Shown here: one piece after another, positions 24,899 to 33,309 of the stretch
How the letters are laid out: each line of letters opens with the position of its first letter
Position numbering within the stretch: position 1 is the stretch's first letter
DNA from: Streptomyces sp. NBC_01016
Lineage (GTDB): Bacteria > Actinomycetota > Actinomycetes > Streptomycetales > Streptomycetaceae
Assembly (NCBI RefSeq): GCF_026341035.1
Contig: NZ_JAPEOQ010000002.1
Coordinates: 1,984,001 to 2,048,000, forward strand
DNA: 64,000 nucleotides
Direction: 5' to 3'
The notes under the pieces: generated by a model
Database searches by the model: none
Told to the model about the DNA's origin: nothing
The model's input: only the letters and a program-made list of their open reading frames with translations
Translations under genes and position numbers: made by a program

Positions 24899-25945
24899 TC
24901 AGGACTCCTTGCCGTATGTGCGCGGGGCGGTGGTGGAGGGCGGCAGCTTGTCGTTGAAGCGCGTGTCGACGTACTTCGAGAAGTCGACCTTGCGCGGAAT
25001 CAACTTCAACTCAGTGAAGGAGTCGGCGATTTGCTGCTCAGAGGCGATCACGTTCTTGTCGACGGCGACCGTGACGCGTGTGCCGTTCGTACGCTTCACG
25101 GCGTCGTACGCCGCCCCGTACGGCAGTCCGGTGTCCTTGGCCCACACCTTCGCCCACGCCTGCGGGTGCTTGTAGACCCAGTTCTGGGCGCGCCGCAGCC
25201 GATCGAGATAGTCCTTGATGGCGGCGGACTTCTTCTTGTCGGCGAGGGCGATGGGGGAGGCGACCTGGAAGGCGAGCCCGTTGGTGACCCCGTCGCCGTC
25301 GGTGAGCACGCGACCGAGCTTCGCGCGCAACGCCTGCGAGGTGTACGGGTCCCAGACGGCCCACGCGTCGACCTTGCCCGCGGTGAACGCGGCCAGCGCG
25401 TCGGCCGGTTGAAGGTACTTGACCTTCACGTCCTTCAGCGCGAGCCCGACCTTCTTGAGCGAGGCGACGAGCTGGTAGTGCGCCGATGACCCCTGGGCCA
25501 CCGCGATCGACTTGCCCTTGAGCCCCGCAGGACTCTTCAGTTTCGAGCCCTTCGGGACAAGGATCGTGTCCCCCTTGGCGGTCCCGTGGCTGGCGGACAC
25601 CACCTTGATCTTCGAGTCGGCACCGGCCGCGAAGACGGGCGGTGTGTTGCCGACGCCGCCGATGTCCACGGCCTTGGCGTTGATGGCTTCGAGGAGCGGC
25701 GGCCCCGAGGTGAACGTGGACCAGCGAATCTTGTAGTCCAGGTCGTCAAGTTCACCGGCGGCCCTGAGTACGGCCTCCGAACCACCCTTCTGGTCACCGA
25801 CGTTGAGGGTGAGTGACCCCTTCCCGTCGACGCCGCCACTGCCACCGCTGCCGGTGGATGTGCTGGCGGTGGTGGCGCCGGAGCAGGCGGCGAGCAGGAG
25901 GGCGAGGGGGGTGACGAGGGCGCCGGCTATGAGAGGGCGTCGCAT
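24899..25945 (-). CDS. ssuA: Aliphatic sulfonate ABC transporter substrate-binding lipoprotein (SsuA-like)
   Basis: A 348-residue lipoprotein. The lipobox LLAAC places the Cys at about residue 21. The body is an NMT1/SsuA-type binding fold: GDQKGGSEAVLRAAG, STFTSGPPLLEAINAKAVDIGGVGN, AVAQGSSAHYQLV and KVDAWAVWDPY. It captures sulfonates outside the membrane for SsuBC. ATG 25945 is preferred over a TTG at 25960 that has no ribosome site. Confidence 0.92.
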   Translation of the reverse strand: MRRPLIAGALVTPLALLLAACSGATTASTSTGSGGSGGVDGKGSLTLNVGDQKGGSEAVLRAAGELDDLDYKIRWSTFTSGPPLLEAINAKAVDIGGVGNTPPVFAAGADSKIKVVSASHGTAKGDTILVPKGSKLKSPAGLKGKSIAVAQGSSAHYQLVASLKKVGLALKDVKVKYLQPADALAAFTAGKVDAWAVWDPYTSQALRAKLGRVLTDGDGVTNGLAFQVASPIALADKKKSAAIKDYLDRLRRAQNWVYKHPQAWAKVWAKDTGLPYGAAYDAVKRTNGTRVTVAVDKNVIASEQQIADSFTELKLIPRKVDFSKYVDTRFNDKLPPSTTAPRTYGKES

Positions 25946-26047
25946 GACAAGTCCGTTCAAAAATAGGGGGGCGATGAGAGAAGCGCGAGAAGGGGAGCGG
26001 AGATGGGGCGCGGAGATGGGGCGTGAAGATGGGGCGTGGAGATCGGG

Positions 26048-26806
26048 TCAGTGGGAGGACTCGTCCACACCCAGCCGGTTCAGCAGCTCGGCGCGCAGTT
26101 CGGCGAAGCGCGGATCGGTGAGATCGCGCGGCCGCTCCAGATCGATACGGGTCTCGTGGGCTATGACACCGTCGTCCATGACCAGCACCCGATCGGCGAG
26201 CAGTACCGCCTCCTCGACATCGTGGGTCACCAACAGCACGGCGCAGCCCCGCCGTTGCCACAACTCGCCGACCAGGCGCTGGGCCTTGATCCGGGTCAGC
26301 GCGTCGAGCGCGCCGAACGGCTCGTCGAGCAGCAGCAGATCGGGCTCGCGCACGAGGGCACGGGCGAGCGAGGCACGCTGGGCCTCGCCACCGGAGAGGG
26401 TCTTGGGCCAGGCGTCCGTACGGTGCCCGAGCCCCACCTCGTCCAACGCCCGCTCGGCGACGCCGCGTTCGGGCTTGCCCGGCAGGCCGAGCAGGACGTT
26501 GCGCCACACCCGCTTCCACGGCATGAGCCGCGGCGCCTGGAACGCGACGGCCTTGCGCCGAGGTACGAGTACGGTGCCTTCGATGTCGCGGTCGAGCCCG
26601 GCGAGGATGCGCAGCAGCGTGGACTTGCCGCACCCGCTGCGCCCGAGCAGGGCGACGAACTCCCCTGGCTTTACGTCGAGTTGAAGGTCATCGATGACGG
26701 CGCGCCCGTCAAAGGAACGGGAGAGACCTTCGACGCGCACGGCGGAACCGGCACCGATGGTGGTCTCGGGGGAAGGGGTCACCGGCCGGTGAACGTCGGT
26801 CGCCAT
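26048..26806 (-). CDS. ssuB: Aliphatic sulfonate ABC transporter ATP-binding protein (SsuB-like)
   Basis: A 252-residue ABC ATPase. Walker A LLGRSGCGKST (about 52-62), Q-loop AFQAPRLMPWKRV, signature LSGGEAQRASLARAL, Walker B LLLLDEPFGALD and switch VTHDVEEAV are complete and match SsuB/TauB importers. The ATG at 26806 overlaps the end of the permease gene by 28 bases. It energises sulfonate uptake with SsuA and SsuC. Confidence 0.93.
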   Translation of the reverse strand: MATDVHRPVTPSPETTIGAGSAVRVEGLSRSFDGRAVIDDLQLDVKPGEFVALLGRSGCGKSTLLRILAGLDRDIEGTVLVPRRKAVAFQAPRLMPWKRVWRNVLLGLPGKPERGVAERALDEVGLGHRTDAWPKTLSGGEAQRASLARALVREPDLLLLDEPFGALDALTRIKAQRLVGELWQRRGCAVLLVTHDVEEAVLLADRVLVMDDGVIAHETRIDLERPRDLTDPRFAELRAELLNRLGVDESSH

Positions 26807-27687
26807 TGCAGCAGCAGCCTTTCGAGGGAACGGACGACGAAGTCGGCGAGCAGGCCGAGGAACGCGTAGACGATCAGGCAGACGACGATGACGTCGGTGC
26901 GCAGGAAGTCCCGCGCCTGCACCATCAGGAATCCGATGCCGGCGTCGGCGTTGATCTGCTCGGCGAAGACGAGCGCCAGCCACGAGATGCCGAGCGAGTA
27001 CCGCAACCCGGTCATGGCGCCAGGCAGCGCGCCCGGCAGCACGACATGACGCACGAGCCCCCATCGGCTCAGCCCCAACGACTCCCCGGCCTCGATGAGT
27101 TGGGAGTCGACACCACGAATCCCGGCATACACATTCAGGTACAGCGGAAAGGACACACCAAGGGTGATGATGGCTACCTTCGGCGCCTCACCGATGCCGA
27201 ACCAGATGATGAACAGCGGAATCAGCCCGACGAACGGCACGGTCCGCAGCATCTGCACACTCGCGTCGACGAGATCCTCGCCGATCCGGAAGAGACCCGA
27301 CACCAGCGCGAGCCCGGTCCCGACGACGACACCACACAGCAGCCCGACGGCGACGCGCTGCAGCGAGACACCCATGGCCGCGGGCAGCGACCCGTCGGAC
27401 ACGAGATCCGCACCGACCCGCGCGATGGTGCCCGGCGACGCCAACACCTCGGGCGTCAACACCCCTACAGACGTGAGGACTTGCCACAGTGCGAGAAGCA
27501 GCAACGGCCCACTGGTACGGCGCAGCCAACGGGGAACGCGGGTGCGTCGGGTGGAGGAAGGGACAAGGGGAACGAGCTCGGGCGACTGGCCAACTGCTTG
27601 GCCTTCGGACGCCTTGTCGGCGGCCTGCCCGGGTTCCTCCTCGGGCGACCGGGCAGACGAAACGGGCGGGGCATGACTGGTGCTCAT
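26779..27687 (-). CDS. ssuC: Aliphatic sulfonate ABC transporter permease (SsuC-like)
   Basis: A 302-residue permease with about six membrane helices. It has a BPD_transp_1 domain including the EAA-like loop IRGVDSQLIEAGESLGLSRW near residues 190-210 and the following VLPGALPGAMTGLRYSLG. The first 55 residues are a Pro/Ser/Glu-rich cytoplasmic tail. First structural gene of the operon; a 22-residue cysteine-containing leader peptide ends 143 bases upstream of its start. Confidence 0.92.
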   Translation of the reverse strand: MSTSHAPPVSSARSPEEEPGQAADKASEGQAVGQSPELVPLVPSSTRRTRVPRWLRRTSGPLLLLALWQVLTSVGVLTPEVLASPGTIARVGADLVSDGSLPAAMGVSLQRVAVGLLCGVVVGTGLALVSGLFRIGEDLVDASVQMLRTVPFVGLIPLFIIWFGIGEAPKVAIITLGVSFPLYLNVYAGIRGVDSQLIEAGESLGLSRWGLVRHVVLPGALPGAMTGLRYSLGISWLALVFAEQINADAGIGFLMVQARDFLRTDVIVVCLIVYAFLGLLADFVVRSLERLLLQWRPTFTGR

Positions 27688-27830
27688 GGCACTCCATGGC
27701 AGGCGAGGGCACGCCTCGGCGTCAGCGGGCGCGCGTCAGCGGCGCGCCGTCACGGCCGAACACCGAAGCGGCAACGAGAAGAGGGTGAGCGCAGAAGAGT
27801 GAAGAAGCGCAGAAGAAGCGAGAAAAGGCG

Positions 27831-27899
27831 TCAGCAGCCGCGGCGACACGCGGCAGAGGCCACCCGCAGCAGGTCGATGTGACCGCGCGTGGTGAGCAT
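27831..27899 (-). CDS. Cysteine-containing leader peptide upstream of the sulfonate operon
   Basis: A 22-codon frame on the minus strand: ATG at 27897-27899, stop TGA at 27831-27833. It contains RGHIDLLRVASAAC and ends CRRGC before the stop, with two Cys codons in the last five. The (R)xHIDLLRVAsxxC pattern is the widespread actinobacterial leader peptide found before sulfur-assimilation genes, where ribosome stalling at Cys codons is thought to control attenuation. It lies upstream of ssuC on the same strand, which fits cysteine-responsive expression of sulfonate uptake. Confidence 0.8.
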   Translation of the reverse strand: MLTTRGHIDLLRVASAACRRGC

Positions 27900-28035
27900 G
27901 GCTGAACGCAACATGCGGCAGAACGTATCCAGCTGTCGACGTACGGTCAATATCGTCTCAGCGGGTGGACCATGCGTACCGGCAGCCGGTCGCCCGAGCA
28001 GGCGCTCCGCAGTTCATCCGGGCGACAATGTCCCT

Positions 28036-28458
28036 ATGTCAGACGTCTTCACGACCCGAGTCCTGGACATCACCACAGGCTCCACCGAGCGCATCGCCGA
28101 CCTCACCCGCGACTGCGAGTCCTTCCTGCGCGAGGTCGCCCAAGGCCGCGACGGCCTCCTCAACCTCTTCGTCCCGCACGCCACGGCAGGCATCGCCATC
28201 ATCGAAACGGGCGCCGGCAGCGACGACGACCTCCTCGCCGCCCTCCACACCCTCCTCCCCGCGGACGACCGCTGGCAGCACAGCCACGGCTCCCCGGGCC
28301 ACGGCCGCGACCACGTCCTCCCGGCGATCGTGCCGCCGCATGCGACGTTGCCGGTGGTGCGGGGTGGGCTGGAGCTGGGGACGTGGCAGTCGGTGTGTTT
28401 GGTGGATACGAACAGGGACAATCCGCGGCGGCAGGTTCGCCTGTCGTTTCTCGGGTGA
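28036..28458 (+). CDS. yjbQ: YjbQ family protein (secondary thiamine-phosphate synthase enzyme)
   Basis: A 140-residue YjbQ/UPF0047 protein. Family motifs: GLLNLFVPHATAGIAI (residues about 41-56), WQHSHGSPGHGRDHVLPAI, LPVVRGGLELGTWQSVCLVD and the C-terminal NRDNPRRQVRLSFLG. Some members have weak thiamine-phosphate synthase activity; the physiological role is unclear. The ATG at 28036 begins where family members begin. It is divergent from the sulfonate operon. A fragment coding for the same C-terminus occurs at 34949. Confidence 0.9.
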   Translation: MSDVFTTRVLDITTGSTERIADLTRDCESFLREVAQGRDGLLNLFVPHATAGIAIIETGAGSDDDLLAALHTLLPADDRWQHSHGSPGHGRDHVLPAIVPPHATLPVVRGGLELGTWQSVCLVDTNRDNPRRQVRLSFLG

Positions 28459-28566
28459 CGGGGGCGTCGACTGTAGGCCTGAAGTTCGGCCGTACCAAGT
28501 GCACCTGAGATCGAACGGTGCCACTGCATAGGCGTTCTCGCACAGCAGCGCGTCGGCGCCCTTCTG

Positions 28567-29721
28567 CTATCGGGCCCTCCGATCATCGGGATTGGGCCGG
28601 GTGACGGCCAACATCGCCGCGTCGTCCTCCTGGTGGCCGCGGGTGTGCCGGACGACGGCCGAGCGGACTTCCCGGAGCAGCTCGGCGGGGCTGGTGAAGG
28701 TGCGGCCTCGGAGGGCGGTGGCCGGATCGTAGAAGGCTCCCCGGCGGTCGCGGGCCTCGGTCACCCCGTCGGTGACGAGCAGCAGGGTGGAGCCGGGCGG
28801 GAACGGGTGCTCGACCACCTCGTCCGCCTCGGGGGCGAGGTCGCCCAGGCCGAGCGGGAGGGACCACGTCGTCGGTTCCAGTACGTCCACCCCGCCGTCG
28901 GGGGTGAGTAGCAGCGCGGACGGGTGGCCGCGGCTGACCAGCCGCAGGGTACCGGTGTCGGTGGCGACCTCGGCGAAGACGGCGGTGACGAACGTTTCTT
29001 CGGACATCAGCCCGTGGTGGGCGGTGACGCCGCGGCGCACGGTGCCGTCCAACCGGTCGGCGACGGCGGCCAGGTCGGGCTCGTGCGTGGCGATCTCCCG
29101 GAAGGAGCCGACCACCAGGGATACGGTCTGCACCATCTGGAGGCCTTTGCCCCGTACATCGCCGACCACGAACCGGACTCCGTACGGGGTCTCCTGCGCG
29201 GCGTAGAGGTCGCCGCCGATGCGTGCCTCTGTGTCCGCCGCCCGGTAGCTCGCGGCCAGTCGCAGCCCGCCCACCTCCTCGGGCGGCGTAGGCAGCGCGG
29301 CCTGCGTGGTGACCGCCGCGATCGCCCTGGCCGAGGCAAGGCGCCGGGACTGACCGGCGGCGAGGCGGTTGATGGCGACGGCCGCCACGCAGACCGTGAA
29401 CTGGCCGACCAGTTCCGCCACCGAAGCCGCGGAACCCACGTCCCCCGTGTCGTACTCGAGCCAGAACTGCACCACCATGCTGAGCGCGGCCGTCGCCAAC
29501 GTGGCCCGCAGTGACTGCAGCGCAGCGGCCATCAGTACGGCGATCTCGAGAAAGTCCTGCGAGGAGATCTCGTCCGGGGCGCACTGGATGAAGAGCGCGC
29601 CTGCCAGGATCAGCAGCACCGGCACCAGGTCCACACCGCGCCTGGCGTACCGGGCGAGGCGTCCCGGCTTGCCGGTTCGAGCGTCCGCGATGGCGTCGAG
29701 GTCGATGGCAGGCTCTGGCAA
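28567..29721 (-). CDS. Membrane-bound PP2C/SpoIIE-type serine phosphatase
   Basis: A 384-residue protein. Three to four hydrophobic segments lie in residues 28-125, followed by a SpoIIE/PP2C domain (about 155-375): ASYRAADTEARIGGDLYAA, VVGDVRGKGLQMVQ with metal-binding Asp, SRGHPSALLL, LLVTDGVTEARD and HQEDDAAMLAV. It probably dephosphorylates an anti-anti-sigma factor, or acts in a stress-sigma network, as such phosphatases do in streptomycetes. No partner gene is adjacent. It is convergent with yjbQ and divergent from the MFS gene at 30010. Confidence 0.9.
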   Translation of the reverse strand: MPEPAIDLDAIADARTGKPGRLARYARRGVDLVPVLLILAGALFIQCAPDEISSQDFLEIAVLMAAALQSLRATLATAALSMVVQFWLEYDTGDVGSAASVAELVGQFTVCVAAVAINRLAAGQSRRLASARAIAAVTTQAALPTPPEEVGGLRLAASYRAADTEARIGGDLYAAQETPYGVRFVVGDVRGKGLQMVQTVSLVVGSFREIATHEPDLAAVADRLDGTVRRGVTAHHGLMSEETFVTAVFAEVATDTGTLRLVSRGHPSALLLTPDGGVDVLEPTTWSLPLGLGDLAPEADEVVEHPFPPGSTLLLVTDGVTEARDRRGAFYDPATALRGRTFTSPAELLREVRSAVVRHTRGHQEDDAAMLAVTRPNPDDRRAR

Positions 29722-30009
29722 CTTTTCACCTTATGCGTGTTTCGCGATGAAACGGATCGTATGAGACGCCGTTCGGGACTGCCAGCCGGGCGCCGGCTGC
29801 CCATCTCAGGCTGTCCGGCGACGAACACCACCGGCCGCTCATGCGCACCCCGCGACAGTCGGCACGATCCGCCGCAGTCTCCCGGACCCCGCAGTGACGA
29901 GCTCCTCGGTATATGGGGTAAGTGGCATGCATCGAGCGAAAAGCGACTTACTGTCACATAATGGTGCCCGTCTCTGGATCAAGATCTCCGCTCGTGAGAG
30001 AGGGCTGCG

Positions 30010-31611
30010 ATGGCAACGCCGAGCGCGACACGCAAGGGGACGACGGCGGCGCTCATCGCGCTGACCGCCGCGTCCTGCCTGCAGGTCGTGGACCCCACCG
30101 CCAACAACATCGCCATCGTCGGGGCGGGCAGCGATCTGGACATGTCCAGTTCGGGCCGCGCGTTCGCCGCCAGTGTCGGAACGCTGGCGCTGGCCGCGTT
30201 CATTCTGACGACGGGTTCGCTCGGCGACCGTCTGGGCCGCCGGAAGATCATGCGGCTCGGCCTGCTCACCGCGATCGTCGGCGGGGTGATCACGGCGATC
30301 GCGCCGACCACCGGCATCTTCATTCTGGGGCGCGCCGTGACCGGCCTCGGCATCGCCGCCTCGTTCGGCCTGAGCTTCGCGCTGCTGCGCGAGGTGGCGC
30401 CCGACGCGATCCCGAAGGCCGTGGCGTTCTGGCTCGCCGGGCAGACCGCCGCCGCGCTGGTGCTCGGTGTTGTCGCCGGGTGGATGGCCGGGTTCGGCTG
30501 GCGGCTCGGCTATCTGACGATGCCGATCATCGCGCTCGTTGCCTTCGTGATGTGTCTGCGCGGGCTGCCGGAAGCCAAGTCCGACGACGTCGGGCGCTTC
30601 GACTACGTGGGTCTCGGCTCGATCGCGATCTCACTGATCGGCCTCATCTACGGCCTGTCGAACTCTTCGACCTACGGCTGGGGCGCGGCGCAGGTGCTGG
30701 TTCCGCTGATCATCGGCGTCGTGTGCATGGTGGTGTTCATCTGGTGGGAGGCGCGGGTCAGCCATCCCGCGTTCCCGGTCAAGCTGTTCAAGGACCCCGA
30801 GTTGGCCGGCTCGGTCGCCACCGGGTTCTCGTTCAACATGTGGCAGGCCGTGGTGATGATTCAGCTGTCCATGCTGTGGCAGTACGTCTACCGCTACGAA
30901 CCGGTCCAGGTCAGCCTCGGCCAACTCCCCATGAACCTCGCCATGGTGGTCGGGGCCATGGTCGCGGGGCGGCTGCTGTCCAAGGGCGTGCCCGCCTCCG
31001 TGAACCTGATCGTCGGTCACGTCCTGCTGATCGGGACGATGCTGGTGTTCGGCTTCTCCACGACCACGTCGCCGTACATCTTCTTCGCGATCCCGATGAT
31101 CATCGGTGGCTTCGCGCGCATGCTCAACGAGACCACCATGGGCCAGTTCTTCGTGGCGAAGCCGCCGCCCGCGCTCACCGGCGCGATGGCCTCGTCCAAG
31201 ACCGCCATCGGGCAGACCAGCTTCGCGCTGGGCACCGCGCTGTCCTCGACGTTCCTGTTCGGCCAGTACGGCCGCGGCATCGCCGACGCCCTGGAGAAGG
31301 CCAACGTGGAACCGTCCCAGCAGGGCTACTACACCGGAATGATCAACCAGTACGTGTCCGGCGGTGACATGTCCGACTACGACCCGGCCCTCGTGCACAA
31401 GGCCGTCGACCAGGCCTCGAAGGTCTTCGTGGACTCCCTCAGCGGCACGATGTTCATCATCGCGGGCTTCCTCGCCTTCTTCGCCGTGATCAGCACGCTG
31501 TTCTTCGCCAAGGCGAACCGCGACCGCAAGGCCGGCCGCCTCGTCGACGGCCCGCTCACCCTGGACGGCCGCCCCGCCGCTCTCGCCGACCAGACCACCG
31601 ACCGGGCCTGA
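30010..31611 (+). CDS. MFS transporter, DHA2 (14-helix) type
   Basis: A 533-residue major facilitator with about 14 membrane helices. The first-loop motif GSLGDRLGRRKIMRLG is at about residues 68-83, and the DHA2-like GRAVTGLGIAASFG follows near 111-124. Two further Lys/Arg-rich cytoplasmic loops are visible. It shares long similar stretches (SFNMWQAV, LLWQYVY, LGQLP) with the MFS gene at 33306. It starts the probable three-gene operon MFS-amidohydrolase-MFS, with 84 bases to the next gene. Substrate unknown; export of a compound processed by the amidohydrolase is a guess. Confidence 0.9.
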   Translation: MATPSATRKGTTAALIALTAASCLQVVDPTANNIAIVGAGSDLDMSSSGRAFAASVGTLALAAFILTTGSLGDRLGRRKIMRLGLLTAIVGGVITAIAPTTGIFILGRAVTGLGIAASFGLSFALLREVAPDAIPKAVAFWLAGQTAAALVLGVVAGWMAGFGWRLGYLTMPIIALVAFVMCLRGLPEAKSDDVGRFDYVGLGSIAISLIGLIYGLSNSSTYGWGAAQVLVPLIIGVVCMVVFIWWEARVSHPAFPVKLFKDPELAGSVATGFSFNMWQAVVMIQLSMLWQYVYRYEPVQVSLGQLPMNLAMVVGAMVAGRLLSKGVPASVNLIVGHVLLIGTMLVFGFSTTTSPYIFFAIPMIIGGFARMLNETTMGQFFVAKPPPALTGAMASSKTAIGQTSFALGTALSSTFLFGQYGRGIADALEKANVEPSQQGYYTGMINQYVSGGDMSDYDPALVHKAVDQASKVFVDSLSGTMFIIAGFLAFFAVISTLFFAKANRDRKAGRLVDGPLTLDGRPAALADQTTDRA

Positions 31612-31695
31612 CCCCCACCACACATCCGCCTGCCAGGAGCCACACCGCGCGGCGCCGCACAGCCCGGACGCCGCGCTCGAACACCGGGAGCACCG

Positions 31696-33309
31696 ATGGG
31701 GACGCCAGACCTGATCCTCGCCCACGCCACCGTTCTGACCGTCGACGCGTCCGACACGGTCGCCGAGGCCGTCGCCGTCACCGACGGAAGGATCACGGCG
31801 GTCGGCAGTACGGCCGACGTCACCGCACTCGCGGGGCCCGCCACGGAGGTGATCGACCTGGAGGGCCGCACCGTCGTGCCGGGCTTCGTCGACGCCCACA
31901 GCCATGTGTCGATGGGCGCCCCGTACATCAAGCACGCCGCCCTGCACACACCACCGGTCGGCGACACCCGCACGGTGGCCGACATCCTCCGCAAGCTCCA
32001 CGAGGCCAAGGAACGCAACCAACCGGGCCCCGACGACTACATCGTCGGATGGGCCCACTACCCGGACGCGATGGACGACGGCGGGGAGCTGACCGCCGAG
32101 ATCCTCGACCGCGAGTTCCCCGACCACAAGGTCGCCGTCGTCCACATCTCCGCGCACGGCGGCACCGTCAACTCCCGCGTCCTCGCCGAACTCGGCTTCA
32201 CCGCCGACACCCCGGACCCCGAGGGCGGCACGATCGTGCGCCGCCCGGGCACGAACGAACCCAACGGCATCCTGTGGGAGCAGGCCTGGATCCCGCTGGT
32301 GTTCAGCCTGATGGACTACGGTCGCGAAGAGTTCGACGCCATGCTCGCCGAGTACGCGCGCTGGGGCGTGACCACCGCCCAGGACGGCGCGGCCACCCAG
32401 GCCCAGATCGCCAAGGTGCGCGGTTACGCAGAACAGGCGCCGCTCCACATCGACGTACGGTCCCTGATCATCTACTCGGACCTCGCCAAGGCCCTGGAGT
32501 CCGGGCTCGTCGACACCACCGTCGACGGGCACACCGTGCAGGGCGTCAAGCTCATCATCGACGGGTCCCCGCAGGGCCGCACCGCGTTCGTCACCGAGGA
32601 GTACAAGACCGGTGGACCGGGCGGCGAGCAGTGCTGGCACGGCCTGGCCAACATGGACCAGGCGGAGACCGACGCCGTCGTCACCAAGGCGTACGAGAAC
32701 GGTGTGCAGGTCTTCGCGCACTGCAACGGCGACGCCGCCATCGACCGGCTGCTCGCCGCACACCGCGCGGCGAAAACCGCGGGGGCCACCCCGCCGGGAC
32801 GCACCGTCCCCATCCACTCGCAGGTCATGCGCCGCGAACAGCTCGACGAGTACGTCGCCGAGGGCTTCGAGCCGTCGATGTTCACCATCCACACCCTCCT
32901 CTTCGGTGACACGCACATCCGCAACTTCGGCGAGGAGCGTGCCTTCGGCATCTCCCCGATGCGCTCGGCGATCGACCGGGGACTGAAACCCACGAACCAC
33001 TCGGACTACCCGGTCACCCCGATCAACCCCCTTGTGTTGCTGTGGAGTTCGGTCGCGCGGACCTCCACCGGCGGTGTCGTGCTCGGCGAGAACGAGCGCG
33101 TCACACCACTGGAGGGCCTGCGCGCGCTGACCATCAACGCTGCGTACGAACACCGCACCGAGGACGACCGCGGCTCCATCGAGACCGGCAAACTCGCCGA
33201 CCTCGTCGTCCTCGACGCCAATCCGCTGGAGGTCGAGGTGGACGCGATCCGCGACATCGAGGTCCTGCGCACCATCAAGCGCGGCGTCACGGTGTACGAG
33301 GGGCGGTGA
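31696..33309 (+). CDS. Amidohydrolase family 3 (YtcJ-like) enzyme
   Basis: A 537-residue metal-dependent amidohydrolase. Motifs in order: GRTVVPGFVDAHSHV (about 57-71), VVHISAHGGTVNSRVLAELG, GVTTAQDGAA, GVKLIIDGSPQGRTAF, GVQVFAHCNGDAAID, PTNHSDYPVTP and GKLADLVVLDANPLEVE. This is the YtcJ-like layout, hydrolysing amide bonds of unknown substrates. ATG 31696 follows GGGAGCACCG. The stop overlaps the next MFS start (GTGA), so the genes are coupled. Confidence 0.9.
   Translation: MGTPDLILAHATVLTVDASDTVAEAVAVTDGRITAVGSTADVTALAGPATEVIDLEGRTVVPGFVDAHSHVSMGAPYIKHAALHTPPVGDTRTVADILRKLHEAKERNQPGPDDYIVGWAHYPDAMDDGGELTAEILDREFPDHKVAVVHISAHGGTVNSRVLAELGFTADTPDPEGGTIVRRPGTNEPNGILWEQAWIPLVFSLMDYGREEFDAMLAEYARWGVTTAQDGAATQAQIAKVRGYAEQAPLHIDVRSLIIYSDLAKALESGLVDTTVDGHTVQGVKLIIDGSPQGRTAFVTEEYKTGGPGGEQCWHGLANMDQAETDAVVTKAYENGVQVFAHCNGDAAIDRLLAAHRAAKTAGATPPGRTVPIHSQVMRREQLDEYVAEGFEPSMFTIHTLLFGDTHIRNFGEERAFGISPMRSAIDRGLKPTNHSDYPVTPINPLVLLWSSVARTSTGGVVLGENERVTPLEGLRALTINAAYEHRTEDDRGSIETGKLADLVVLDANPLEVEVDAIRDIEVLRTIKRGVTVYEGR

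Noticed and set aside
27889..28035. N-terminal extension of yjbQ to a GTG at 27889
   Set aside because: The added 49 residues have no family similarity and overlap the leader peptide on the opposite strand; the ATG at 28036 matches the family start.
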